A model generated the notes under the pieces. It did no database searches. It was not told the DNA's origin and saw nothing but the letters and a program-made list of their open reading frames with translations. A stretch of 64,000 nucleotides of DNA from contig NZ_QOHH01000004.1 of assembly GCF_003319105.1 (NCBI RefSeq), positions 124,001 to 188,000 on the forward strand. Reading direction: 5' to 3'. The DNA comes from Blastococcus sp. TF02-09 (lineage in GTDB: Bacteria; Actinomycetota; Actinomycetes; Mycobacteriales; Geodermatophilaceae). How positions within the stretch are numbered: position 1 is the stretch's first letter; each line of letters begins with the position of its first letter. The position numbers were made by a program, and so were the translations under genes. Shown here piece after piece: positions 1-7,764 of the stretch.

Positions 1-314
1 GCGGGGACGCCGCCCATGCCATTGCGCTCGCGGTCGATGTGGACCCGATCGGTGTCGACGGAGACGACGGCGTCCACCGGGACGAGGTAGTGCGACGTCC
101 CGATGCCGAGGAACCCTCCCTCGCCAACCCGCAGAAGGCGGACCCTGTTCTCCCGGTCGTCGACGAGGAGGTCGTCGACGCGGCCGACCTCGTCACCGTT
201 GCGGTCGACGACCGTTCGGCCGCGGACGTCGGCAGCCGGGTCGGCGACGGTCAGCTCGGTCTCGCTCAGCGGGTACAGGGTCGCCGTGCCGAGGGAGTCT
301 TCTCCGTTGGTCAT
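1..314 (-). CDS. PRC-barrel domain protein (3' part lies outside the window)
   Basis: The minus-strand frame opens with ATG at 314 and stays open to base 1, giving 104 visible residues; the C-terminus is cut by the window edge. A segment around residues 35-90 reads GRTVVDRNGDEVGRVDDLL, then FLGIGTSHYLVPVDAVVSVD. This is the typical PRC-barrel layout: a G-x-V-D strand-turn, followed by a hydrophobic 'vP-x-x-a-V' strand ending the barrel. PRC-barrel proteins in actinobacteria are small soluble proteins, often stress-linked and with no known catalytic role, so I assign no specific function. The gene lies 147 bp beyond the stop of the antiporter gene on the same strand. No clear Shine-Dalgarno was found. 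The domain call rests on visual resemblance and is fairly secure. Confidence 0.75.
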   Translation of the reverse strand, partial: MTNGEDSLGTATLYPLSETELTVADPAADVRGRTVVDRNGDEVGRVDDLLVDDRENRVRLLRVGEGGFLGIGTSHYLVPVDAVVSVDTDRVHIDRERNGMGGVP

Positions 315-460
315 GTCAGTTCGCCTCGTGATCGCCGTAGCGGTGGCTCGGGCTTGGCCGCGGTACGCCTACCCCCTGGTGCCGCAGCGAAGCGGACGTC
401 ATCGGATCGCAACGTCCGCCTCCAGGGCCGCCGAAGTCATGAATCCGTCCGGCTCCAGCG

Positions 461-1486
461 TCAGCCGCCCACGAACAGGAGGGCGACGGTGCCGCCGTAG
501 ATGAGGAAGATCGAGACACCCTCGAAACCGATCCACTTCCGGTCACGCATGAGCAGGCCACCGGCCAGGACCGCGGTCATCAGCATGGTTCCACCGAGCA
601 GCACCAGGCTGGTCGGGCCGGCGTCGCGGTACAGGGGGCCATCGAGGTACGCGACGTCGGCGATGGCGATCATGAGGACGTCGTAGACGTTCCCCCCGAT
701 GATGTTCCCCACGCCCAGGGTCAGCTGCCCCATCCGTACGGCCGTGAGCAGGACGACGAGCTCGGGCAGCGAGCTGATCGCGGTGGTCAGGGTGAATCCG
801 ACCAGCCCGCTGTCCAGCCCGGTTCCCGCAACCACACCGAGTCCGGCTCGACCGACCACCCATCCAGCGACGCCCGTTCCCAGACCGAGGACGGCCAGTG
901 AGGCCCACAGCCGGCGAGTCGTGGGGCCGCTCCCGCCCTCGTCCGCAGGGTCGTCCTGGCGCTCCTCGGTGTCGGCCGTACGGGTCGGCTGCCACATCGG
1001 TTCCCGCTGCATGCGGCGGAGCAGCACCAGCCCGTAGCCGTAGAAGACCGGGATGAGCACCGTCAGCGGGTGTATCCAGCCGAGTGTCAAGGCCGGAGTG
1101 GCGTAGCCGATGACCGGGATCGCGAGCAGGGCGAGCAGGATCACCGCCTGCAGCACGTTCTGCAGGCTCGCGGCCGCGCGCTCGATGTTGCCTCGCCGGT
1201 AGAGGAGATCGGCGATGGCCAGCCAGACGGTCTGCAGGGCGATGCCACCGACCGGGTTCGAGAGCGCGAAACCCGCATCCCCCTCCAGCGCTCCGGTCAG
1301 CACGGTGACGTTGCCGGGCAGCGATGTCACGGCGCCGAGGAGCAGCGCTCCGCCCAGCGCATCACCGAGGCCGGTCCGCTCGGCCAGGATGTCGGCGGTG
1401 CGGGTCAGCCGGACGCCGGCCACCACGATGACCAGCGCCATGGCCCCGAGGGCGAACACGCTGGGGCCCAGCGGCCACGTCGTCAA
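461..1486 (-). CDS. sodium/calcium exchanger family membrane protein
   Basis: 341 residues with about ten hydrophobic helices. It has the two-repeat architecture of the cation/Ca2+ exchanger superfamily. The first alpha repeat (about residues 45-75) contains GAVTSLPGNVTVLTGA, the second (about 230-270) contains TTAISSLPELVVLLTA followed by GNIIGGNVYDVLMIAIAD. In characterised exchangers these repeats hold the acidic and polar residues that bind the cation; the second repeat keeps its Glu, while the first has Asn in place of the usual Glu. A charged, Asp/Glu-rich cytoplasmic loop near residues 165-190 separates the halves. The start is a TTG at 1486, chosen because it includes the full first helix; an internal Met at residue 16 would cut into that helix. 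Substrate (Ca2+/H+ or Na+/Ca2+) cannot be decided from sequence. The next same-strand neighbour upstream is DUF3040. Confidence 0.85.
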   Translation of the reverse strand: MTTWPLGPSVFALGAMALVIVVAGVRLTRTADILAERTGLGDALGGALLLGAVTSLPGNVTVLTGALEGDAGFALSNPVGGIALQTVWLAIADLLYRRGNIERAAASLQNVLQAVILLALLAIPVIGYATPALTLGWIHPLTVLIPVFYGYGLVLLRRMQREPMWQPTRTADTEERQDDPADEGGSGPTTRRLWASLAVLGLGTGVAGWVVGRAGLGVVAGTGLDSGLVGFTLTTAISSLPELVVLLTAVRMGQLTLGVGNIIGGNVYDVLMIAIADVAYLDGPLYRDAGPTSLVLLGGTMLMTAVLAGGLLMRDRKWIGFEGVSIFLIYGGTVALLFVGG

Positions 1487-1583
1487 GAATCGCTCCGCTC
1501 GTCCAGCCTGATGGATCCCGGTGAGCGCACCGTCACGTCCGTGGTCGGCTGCCCGCCCCGGCCCGCTGCGCCGAGATGACGCA

Positions 1584-1865
1584 TCAGCGGCGGCGCCCCC
1601 AGCGTCGCTCCCCGGTCACCAGGACGGCGACGGTCAGCGGGGGGACCAGCCCGGCGACCCCGAGCACTGCGGAGTGGGCGAGCGCGGCCGCCCCGAGCAA
1701 CGCCAGCGCGGACACCGCAGCGATCGCCACCGACCATCGCCACCGGCGCGATTCCCGCGTCGCCGGGGGCGCTCCGGTCCCGGCGAGCAGCCGGGCGAGA
1801 TCGGGGGACTCCGTCCTGAGCGCTGACTCGATGTCCTCGAGTCGCTGTCGTTCCGAGCCCGTCAT
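1584..1865 (-). CDS. DUF3040 family small membrane protein
   Basis: 93 residues starting MTGSERQRLEDIESALRTES. This N-terminus (short basic start, an LxxIExxL helix, then D-P-x-L-A-R-L-L) is the signature of actinobacterial DUF3040 proteins. After a basic linker come two hydrophobic helices (about residues 45-85) and an Arg-rich tail. The family has no known biochemical function; members are predicted inner-membrane proteins. I start it at ATG 1865 because a strong GGAAGGAG Shine-Dalgarno lies about 7 bases upstream. The open frame continues further upstream, but that stretch is Arg/Pro-rich and has no ribosome site. It is divergent from the MFS transporter, with 257 bp between the two start codons. 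Confidence 0.8.
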   Translation of the reverse strand: MTGSERQRLEDIESALRTESPDLARLLAGTGAPPATRESRRWRWSVAIAAVSALALLGAAALAHSAVLGVAGLVPPLTVAVLVTGERRWGRRR

Positions 1866-2066
1866 GGGCCTCGGCTCCTTCCGCCGGGGGCACACCCCTC
1901 GGTCCGCCGCTGTGCTCGACGGGAGCGAGGGGTGCCCACGTCCGCGGGCGCCCACACGCGCGGGCCGGCGGTGTTCCTCGCGGCTGGCTCGGGACATCTC
2001 CGCTTTGCGTAGACCCCTGGCCACACGCAGGATGCCTCTGGCGACCGGGCGTGGCTCCGGCCGCCG

Positions 2067-2085
2067 GCGCCCAGCCCCGGCGCCG
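2067..2085. repeat. 19-bp element shared with the ThDP enzyme upstream region (copy 1)
   Basis: gcgcccagccccggcgccg occurs here, 38 bp before the MFS transporter start, and again exactly at 4201-4219, 27 bp before the ThDP enzyme start. The core is partly palindromic (ggcgc...gcgcc). It could be a common operator or upstream element; in DNA this GC-rich a chance match is less surprising but still unlikely at 19 bp. Confidence 0.5.
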
Positions 2086-2122
2086 CTGTGCGGAGACGCT
2101 CCGGCGGACACCAGGGGGGCAC

Positions 2123-4033
2123 GTGGCCCGGGCCCAGCGCGACGAGCAACTGCAGACCATCGAGACCGATGTGCCCGCCCGGCTGGACCGACTCCCGTTC
2201 TCCAGGTTCCACCGCCTGGTGATCATCGGCCTGGGCACGGTCTGGATCCTCGATGGGCTCGAGGTGACCATCGTCGGCAGCATCGCCGCACGGATGGTGG
2301 AGGCCGGGAGCGGGATCGAGATCACCGCCAGCCAGATCGGCCTGGCAGCCTCCATCTACATCGTCGGGGCCTGCACCGGCGCGTTGCTGTTCGGTCAGCT
2401 GACCGACCGATTCGGCCGCAAGAAGCTGTTCCTGCTCACGCTCGGTGTCTACATCACGGCCACCGTGCTGACCGCGTTCGCGTGGACCCCGTGGTTCTTC
2501 TACGTCTGCCGCTTCTTCACCGGCGCAGGCATCGGCGGGGAGTACGCCGCCATCAACTCCGCGATCGACGAGCTGATCCCCTCCCGGCTGCGCGGGCGGG
2601 TCGACCTGCTGATCAACGGCTCCTACTGGCTGGGTGCCGCGTTCGGCTCGGGCGCCTCGCTGCTGCTCCTCGACGAGGACCTCCTCGGTCCGAGCGTCGG
2701 CTGGCGGATCTCGTTCGTCATGGGTGCCGTGCTGGGCCTCGTCATCCTCGTCGTCCGGCGGCACGTGCCGGAGAGCCCGCGATGGCTGTTCATCCACGGC
2801 CAGGAGGACGAGGCGAACCGCACCGTCGAGGCCATCGAGCGGGAGGTGCGCGAGGAGACCGGAGAGGACCTGGAGGAGCCGCACGACACCCTGAAGATCC
2901 GTCAGCGGCACGTGATCCCGTTCCGGGAGATCGCCAAGGTGGCCTTCACGCGGTACCCCAAGCGCGCGGTGCTGGGCCTGGCGCTCTTCGTCGGCCAGGC
3001 GTTCCTCTACAACGGCTTCACGTTCAACCTGGGCACGCTGATGTCGACGTACTTCGGGGTGGCCTCGGGTTTCGTACCGGTCTTCCTGATCGTCTACGCG
3101 GTGGGCAACTTCCTCGGGCCGGTGCTGCTCGGCCGGCTGTTCGACACGGTCGGGCGCAAGCCCATGATCAGCCTGGCCTACCTGGGTTCCGCCGTGATGG
3201 CGGTCGTCACGGCCGTCCTGTTCACCGGGCTCAACTCCTGGACGTTCATCCTGCTGCTCGGGCTGACCTTCTTCCTCGCGTCGTCCGGGGCCTCGGCTGC
3301 GTACCTGACCGTGAGCGAGATCTTCCCGATGGAGACGCGTGCGCTGGCGATCGCGTTCTTCTACGCCGTCGGCACCGGGATCGGGGGGATCGTCGGCCCG
3401 CTGCTGTTCGGCCGGCTGATCGAGAGCGGCGACGCCGGCGCACTGATGACCGGCTTCTTCATCGCGGCGGCCGTCATGGCCCTCGGTGGGCTGGCCGAGA
3501 TCGTCTTCGGGGTCAAGGCGGAGAACGCCTCCCTGGAGTCGATCGCGATGCCGCTGACGGCCGAGCACGCCCAGGACGGCGACGGCGGCGACGACGGCGA
3601 CGACGACGCCCAGGACGACGTCGGGGCGCGCGACGCCGAGGATCCGGCCGCGCGCCGCCGGGACCGGGAGGCAGCCGACCGCATCCGGGCGCGGGTGGTG
3701 GGCCGGGAGCAGCGGGAACGTCGTGGCCTGCGCCGCTACCGGCCCGGCCCAGGGCAGTCGCTCTACTCGCCCCGGATGACGATCACGACCCCGGGCCGGG
3801 ACGAGCGGTCGCTGGACCGGCACATCGCCGCAGTGGAGGCGGTGCTCCGGCAGCGAGGGACGCTCACCCAGAAGGCGCTCGCCGAGGCCGTCGGCGCCCG
3901 CTGGTGGGGGCCCGGCCAGCTGCGGCTGGCGCTGCGGGAGGCACAGGAGGAGGGCAGGGTCCGGCGCGTCGGCCGCGACCGGTACGCCGCCGAGCAGGAC
4001 CAGGCGGCGGCCGGACCAGTCGGATCAGCGTGA
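2123..4033 (+). CDS. MFS transporter with C-terminal acidic linker and winged-helix-like extension
   Basis: 636 residues from GTG 2123, which follows a G-rich ribosome site; the frame is open from 2051 but the extra residues look non-coding. About residues 30-460 form a 12-helix major facilitator core. Motif A is present in both halves (LTDRFGRKK and LFDTVGRKP), and a PESPRWLF motif follows helix 6, as in sugar and aromatic-acid porters. A large cytoplasmic segment (about residues 215-280) is Glu-rich. After the last helix comes an Asp/Gly-rich stretch, then a basic region, then about 65 residues (near 560-625) reading as helix-turn-helix plus wing (IAAVEAVLRQRGTLTQKALA ... GRVRRVGRDRYA). That tail is absent from ordinary porters of this family. 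Substrate unknown; the next gene, a ThDP enzyme, suggests a keto acid or organic acid, which is inference only. Confidence 0.85.
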   Translation: MARAQRDEQLQTIETDVPARLDRLPFSRFHRLVIIGLGTVWILDGLEVTIVGSIAARMVEAGSGIEITASQIGLAASIYIVGACTGALLFGQLTDRFGRKKLFLLTLGVYITATVLTAFAWTPWFFYVCRFFTGAGIGGEYAAINSAIDELIPSRLRGRVDLLINGSYWLGAAFGSGASLLLLDEDLLGPSVGWRISFVMGAVLGLVILVVRRHVPESPRWLFIHGQEDEANRTVEAIEREVREETGEDLEEPHDTLKIRQRHVIPFREIAKVAFTRYPKRAVLGLALFVGQAFLYNGFTFNLGTLMSTYFGVASGFVPVFLIVYAVGNFLGPVLLGRLFDTVGRKPMISLAYLGSAVMAVVTAVLFTGLNSWTFILLLGLTFFLASSGASAAYLTVSEIFPMETRALAIAFFYAVGTGIGGIVGPLLFGRLIESGDAGALMTGFFIAAAVMALGGLAEIVFGVKAENASLESIAMPLTAEHAQDGDGGDDGDDDAQDDVGARDAEDPAARRRDREAADRIRARVVGREQRERRGLRRYRPGPGQSLYSPRMTITTPGRDERSLDRHIAAVEAVLRQRGTLTQKALAEAVGARWWGPGQLRLALREAQEEGRVRRVGRDRYAAEQDQAAAGPVGSA

Positions 4034-4200
4034 ACTGATCGGCTTCCCCATCTCGCCGCCGGACCGGCCGGGGACAGGGGGATCGACGAGGTCCTGCGAG
4101 GCAACGATCGCTCCCCTCGGGGCCTCCATGGTCGGGTTTGGTCCACGGGAGTCCCGGAAACCGTTGCGCCAGGCAACGTCGGGGCGGGTTCCCGGCGTCC

Positions 4201-4219
4201 GCGCCCAGCCCCGGCGCCG
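4201..4219. repeat. 19-bp element shared with the MFS transporter upstream region (copy 2)
   Basis: Exact second copy of gcgcccagccccggcgccg found at 2067-2085. It lies 27 bp before the ThDP enzyme GTG, ahead of the ccggagg ribosome-binding site. Confidence 0.5.
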
Positions 4220-4245
4220 TGCCCGCGTTCGCTCCGGAGGTGCAC

Positions 4246-6012
4246 GTGAAGGAGACCGTCGGCGAGTCGCTGGTCAAGCGCCTGATCGCCTGGGGGGTGG
4301 ACACCGTCTTCGGTCTTCCCGGCGACGGCATCAACGGGATCATGGAGGGCTTCCGCCGGCACGCCGACGAGATCCGCTTCCTGCTCGTCCACCACGAGGA
4401 GGCTGCGGCCTTCATGGCCTGCGGCTACGCCAAGGCCACCGGGAAGCTGGGCGTCTGTCTGTCGACCAGCGGTCCGGGCGGCATCCACCTGATGAACGGC
4501 CTGTACGACGCGAAGCTGGACTACACGCCGGTCCTGGCGATCACCGGCTCGCAGGAGACTTCGGTGATGGGCACCGCCTACCAGCAGGAGGTCGACCTCA
4601 CCCGTCCGTTCATGGACGTCGCGCAGGCCTACAACATCCTGATCAGCAACCCGGCACAGCTGCCGGCCGCGGTCGACCTCGCCGTGCGCAACGCGCTGTC
4701 GAAGCGGGGTGTGGCGCACATCAGCGTGCCCAACGACATCCAGATCGCCGAGGTCGAGTCGCCCTACGCGAGCCCCAGCCCCGGCGAGCCGGCCGTCACC
4801 CTTCCCGTGTACCACCCTGCGCCGACCACGCCGCGGAGCGAGGACCTGCAGCGGGCCGCGGCGGTGCTGGACGCCGGCAGCAAGGTCGCGATGCTCGTCG
4901 GTGCCGGCGCGCTGCACGCCCGGGACGAGGTGTTGGCTCTGGCCGACGCCCTCGCGGCGCCGATCGTGAAGTCGCTGCCGGGCAAGGCCGTCGTCCCCGA
5001 CGACTCGCCGTTCACCACCGGGGGTCTGGGGCTGCTCGGCACCGGCCCGTCGGAGGACGTCATGGACGGCTGCGACACCCTGCTGATGCTGGGCACCAAC
5101 TACCCCTACACGAAGTACCTGCCCACCGACCGAGGCGTCCGAACCGTGCACGTCGACCTCGACTCCGGCCGGATCGGCTCCCGGATGCCGACCGAGGCGC
5201 CCGTCGTCGGCGACGCCAAGGAGGCCGCCGCAGCGCTGCTGGGCATGGTGAGCCGCGAGGAGGACCGCTCGTTCCTCGAGTCGGCGCAGAAGGGGATGGC
5301 CAGCTGGCGGGAGAACATGGCCGCCCTGGAGACGCCCGACCGCAGCCCCATCGCGCCGCAGTACCTGATGCACACCATCGACGAGCTGGCGAGCAACGAC
5401 GCGATCCTGACCTGCGATTCCGGCACGATCGCGACCTGGGCGGCCCGGCACTGGACCATCCGCGGCGGCCGCGAGTTCTACCTGTCGGGCAACCTGGCGA
5501 CGATGGCCCCCGGTCTGCCGTACGCCATCGCGATGCAGCACGCATTCCCCGGCCGCCAGGTGATCGGCTTCGTCGGGGACGGCGGCTTCGCCATGCTGAT
5601 GGCCGACTTGCTGACGGCCACCCGCAACCGGCTGCCGATCAAGATGGTGGTCAACAACAACAACTCGCTCGGCCAGATCCTGTGGGAGCAGATCATCCTG
5701 GGTGACCCGGAGTTCGCCGTCCGCTACCCCGACCCCGAGCCCGACTTCTCCGCGTGGGCCCGCACGTGCGGTGCGCACGGCGAGAAGGTGACGGATCCGG
5801 GACGGCTGCGGGAGGCCGTGCGGGAGTTCCTGGCCCACGACGGACCGGCCCTGCTGGACGTCTCGGTCAATCCGAACGAGCCGCCGATGCCGGGGAAGAT
5901 CCAGTACGAGCAGGCCAAGCACTTCGCGGAGGCGTTCTTGCGCGGCCAGCCACACCGGCTCTCCACCCTGGCCAGTGTCGCGCGCGACAAGATCCAGCAG
6001 TTCCGGTCATGA
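4246..6012 (+). CDS. thiamine-diphosphate-dependent enzyme, pyruvate oxidase/acetolactate synthase superfamily
   Basis: 588 residues in the three-domain ThDP fold. The N-terminal PYR domain (about 1-170) has VFGLPGDGINGIMEGF and the activating glutamate in LLVHHEEAAAFMACGYA. A central TH3 (Rossmann) domain covers about 190-330 (VAMLVGAGALHA). The C-terminal PP domain (about 370-540) holds the diphosphate/Mg2+ motif GDGGFAMLMADL, ending at NNNN about 27 residues later. Such enzymes decarboxylate pyruvate or related 2-keto acids. Overall the protein resembles soluble PoxB-like 'thiamine pyrophosphate-requiring' proteins more than anabolic IlvB; no partner regulatory subunit is encoded nearby. 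The start is GTG 4246 behind ccggagg at 4234-4240; another GTG at 4240 overlaps that site. Exact substrate and electron acceptor cannot be read from sequence. Confidence 0.85.
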   Translation: MKETVGESLVKRLIAWGVDTVFGLPGDGINGIMEGFRRHADEIRFLLVHHEEAAAFMACGYAKATGKLGVCLSTSGPGGIHLMNGLYDAKLDYTPVLAITGSQETSVMGTAYQQEVDLTRPFMDVAQAYNILISNPAQLPAAVDLAVRNALSKRGVAHISVPNDIQIAEVESPYASPSPGEPAVTLPVYHPAPTTPRSEDLQRAAAVLDAGSKVAMLVGAGALHARDEVLALADALAAPIVKSLPGKAVVPDDSPFTTGGLGLLGTGPSEDVMDGCDTLLMLGTNYPYTKYLPTDRGVRTVHVDLDSGRIGSRMPTEAPVVGDAKEAAAALLGMVSREEDRSFLESAQKGMASWRENMAALETPDRSPIAPQYLMHTIDELASNDAILTCDSGTIATWAARHWTIRGGREFYLSGNLATMAPGLPYAIAMQHAFPGRQVIGFVGDGGFAMLMADLLTATRNRLPIKMVVNNNNSLGQILWEQIILGDPEFAVRYPDPEPDFSAWARTCGAHGEKVTDPGRLREAVREFLAHDGPALLDVSVNPNEPPMPGKIQYEQAKHFAEAFLRGQPHRLSTLASVARDKIQQFRS

Positions 6013-6060
6013 GCGCGGTCGATCTCCCCGACGCCCTCGCCGAGCGTGGCGTGGCCGGAC

Positions 6061-6306
6061 ATGGATGACCGGTCCCGCCGCCGGTCCGGCCGCGGAGCCG
6101 GGCACCCCCGGGACGATCTCGCGACGGCACTGTCCCTGTGCCACCGCGCGGCCGATACGGCGGCGCAGGCGGAGGAATGGGCGGTAGAGGCGGTTCGCCG
6201 GCTGCACGTCGGACAGCTCCCCGCGTACCTGCGTCAGGCGACGGCGACCCAGCAGCTGCAGTACGCGGTGGTCCGCGTGGTGCTGGAGGGCAGGGCGGTC
6301 CTCTGA
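6061..6306 (+). CDS. small hypothetical protein
   Basis: An 81-residue open frame from ATG 6061, 48 bp after the ThDP enzyme stop on the same strand; a GTG 15 bp earlier at 6046 is an alternative start. I do not recognise it. The first 20 residues are Arg/Asp/Gly-rich. The rest reads as two amphipathic helices (ATALSLCHRAADTAAQAEEW and ATATQQLQYAVVRVVLEG) with Ala, Gln and Leu in a heptad-like pattern. No convincing Shine-Dalgarno. The helical pattern and its position directly after a metabolic gene support coding, but it could be a chance frame in very GC-rich DNA. Confidence 0.4.
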   Translation: MDDRSRRRSGRGAGHPRDDLATALSLCHRAADTAAQAEEWAVEAVRRLHVGQLPAYLRQATATQQLQYAVVRVVLEGRAVL

Positions 6307-6330
6307 GCGGGAGCACCACGGTCGGCTCGG

Positions 6331-7764
6331 TCATCGGTCCGGCGTCGGCGGATGCTCGCCCGGCCGCAGCAGCAGGCGAGTGTAGGCAGCCAGCCACGCC
6401 GCGCCGAGCAGCAGGCCGGCGAGTACGTCCGTGGGGTGGTGCGCCGCGACGTACATCCGCGAGAAGCCGACGGCGAGCACCACCGCGGCCGGCACGCCGA
6501 ACAGCACGCGCCACCGGTGACCCCGGCCGGAGACGAGCAGCACGGCGGCCGCCCCGTACACGACGGTCGCGGCTGCGACGTGCCCGGAGGGCCAGCTCGC
6601 CTCGACCGGGAGCCCGTCGGTGAGGTCGGCGACCGACGGGCGTGCCCGGTCGACGACGGCGGTGACGGCCGCGTACAGCAGCACCTCCCCGACGGTAGCG
6701 ACGACGACGAACAGCGCAGGTCGCCGGCGGCGGGTGAGCGCAACAGCCAGCACGGCGGTGGTCACCGACACCGCCACGATGGCGCGGGTGCCGGCCAGGT
6801 CGCCCACGGCCTCCGCGACGGAGGTCCGCAGCGGGGTGCGCAGCTCGACCAACCCGGCGGGCACCGCACGGTCCCACCGGCCCAGCCAGGTGCCCGATGC
6901 CACCGCGGTCACCAGCAACCCCAGCGCGGTCGCCGCCGCCCAGGCGGCGGCCGCCGCCAGCGCCATCCGCCGCGCGGTGGCCACTCCGTCGGGCAACCAC
7001 CGGTCCGCCGCGAAGACCGGGGACGGCGGGACCTCCAGCGGGTCGAGCGGCTCCCGGGGAGCTACGCCACGGTCGTGCTGCCACGCGCGGAAAGCCAGTG
7101 TCGTCGTGGCCAGCCAGCCGGCGCCCATCGCCCACCCGGCCAGGACGTCGGACAGGAAGTGCACCCCCAGGGCGAGCCGGGTGATCCCCACGGCTCCCGC
7201 CACGAGCGAGGCCGCCGCGAGGAGCCAGGGCCGCCACCGGCGATCGACGACCGGCAGGGTGAGGAGGGTCAGCGTGCCGAAGGTGACCAGGGCCGTCGTG
7301 GCGTGACCGCTGGGGAAGCTCGCGTTCGCTGGCGTCGCAGCGACGGGCACCTCCACCACCGGGCGCACCCGGTCCACCAGGGCCTTGGTGACCGGTACGA
7401 GCACGGCCAGCCCCAGGCCGGTCACGGTCGTGAAGAGAGCCAGCCGGCGCCGGCGGCGGACCAGCAGCACGACCGTGGCGAGGGTGAGCAGCCAGACCGC
7501 CGTCCCCGTCCCACCCAGGTCGGTGACCAACCGCAACGCCGACAGCACCGCCGGGGAGTCACGCACCACGCGGTTCAACTCGTCGGCGATGCCCTGGTCG
7601 GCGCCGGCCAGAGGCGTCCAGCCCCGGGTCACGAGGAGCAGGAGCACCAGGAACGGGACGGCCCCGACCAGGACGGCGACGAGACCGAGCAGCGCCCGGA
7701 ACCCGAACCGGCGCCGGGCTCCGTGCTCGGCGGCGGGACCGGAGGTCGCGGGTACCTCCGTCAC
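6331..7764 (-). CDS. double PAP2-family phosphatase (two tandem lipid-phosphatase domains)
   Basis: 477 residues from GTG 7764, whose GTGA overlaps the stop of the DUF2254 gene. It contains two complete PAP2 transmembrane domains. Domain 1 (about residues 20-225) has K127-x6-RP, the PSGH of motif 2 (151-154) and TR-x5-H-x3-D (195-206). Domain 2 (about 265-470) has R375-P376 but Thr instead of the motif-1 lysine, PSGH (392-395) and SR-x5-H-x3-D (435-446). PAP2 membrane enzymes remove phosphate from phosphatidate or undecaprenyl diphosphate; the three motifs build the site, with the motif-3 His as nucleophile. The usual family length is about 200-250 residues, so this is a tandem duplication or fusion. 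It is the last gene of the overlapping nuo-like operon. Substrate unknown. Confidence 0.85.
   Translation of the reverse strand: MTEVPATSGPAAEHGARRRFGFRALLGLVAVLVGAVPFLVLLLLVTRGWTPLAGADQGIADELNRVVRDSPAVLSALRLVTDLGGTGTAVWLLTLATVVLLVRRRRRLALFTTVTGLGLAVLVPVTKALVDRVRPVVEVPVAATPANASFPSGHATTALVTFGTLTLLTLPVVDRRWRPWLLAAASLVAGAVGITRLALGVHFLSDVLAGWAMGAGWLATTTLAFRAWQHDRGVAPREPLDPLEVPPSPVFAADRWLPDGVATARRMALAAAAAWAAATALGLLVTAVASGTWLGRWDRAVPAGLVELRTPLRTSVAEAVGDLAGTRAIVAVSVTTAVLAVALTRRRRPALFVVVATVGEVLLYAAVTAVVDRARPSVADLTDGLPVEASWPSGHVAAATVVYGAAAVLLVSGRGHRWRVLFGVPAAVVLAVGFSRMYVAAHHPTDVLAGLLLGAAWLAAYTRLLLRPGEHPPTPDR

Noticed and set aside
1862-3823. A very long open frame antisense to the MFS transporter (over 650 codons)
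   Set aside because: It is the mirror image of a real gene in GC-rich DNA: Arg/Gly/Asp/His-rich, no helices matching a fold, no ribosome site. The same holds for long antisense frames at 3763-5955, 9236-11194, 12109-14391 and 39107-41641.
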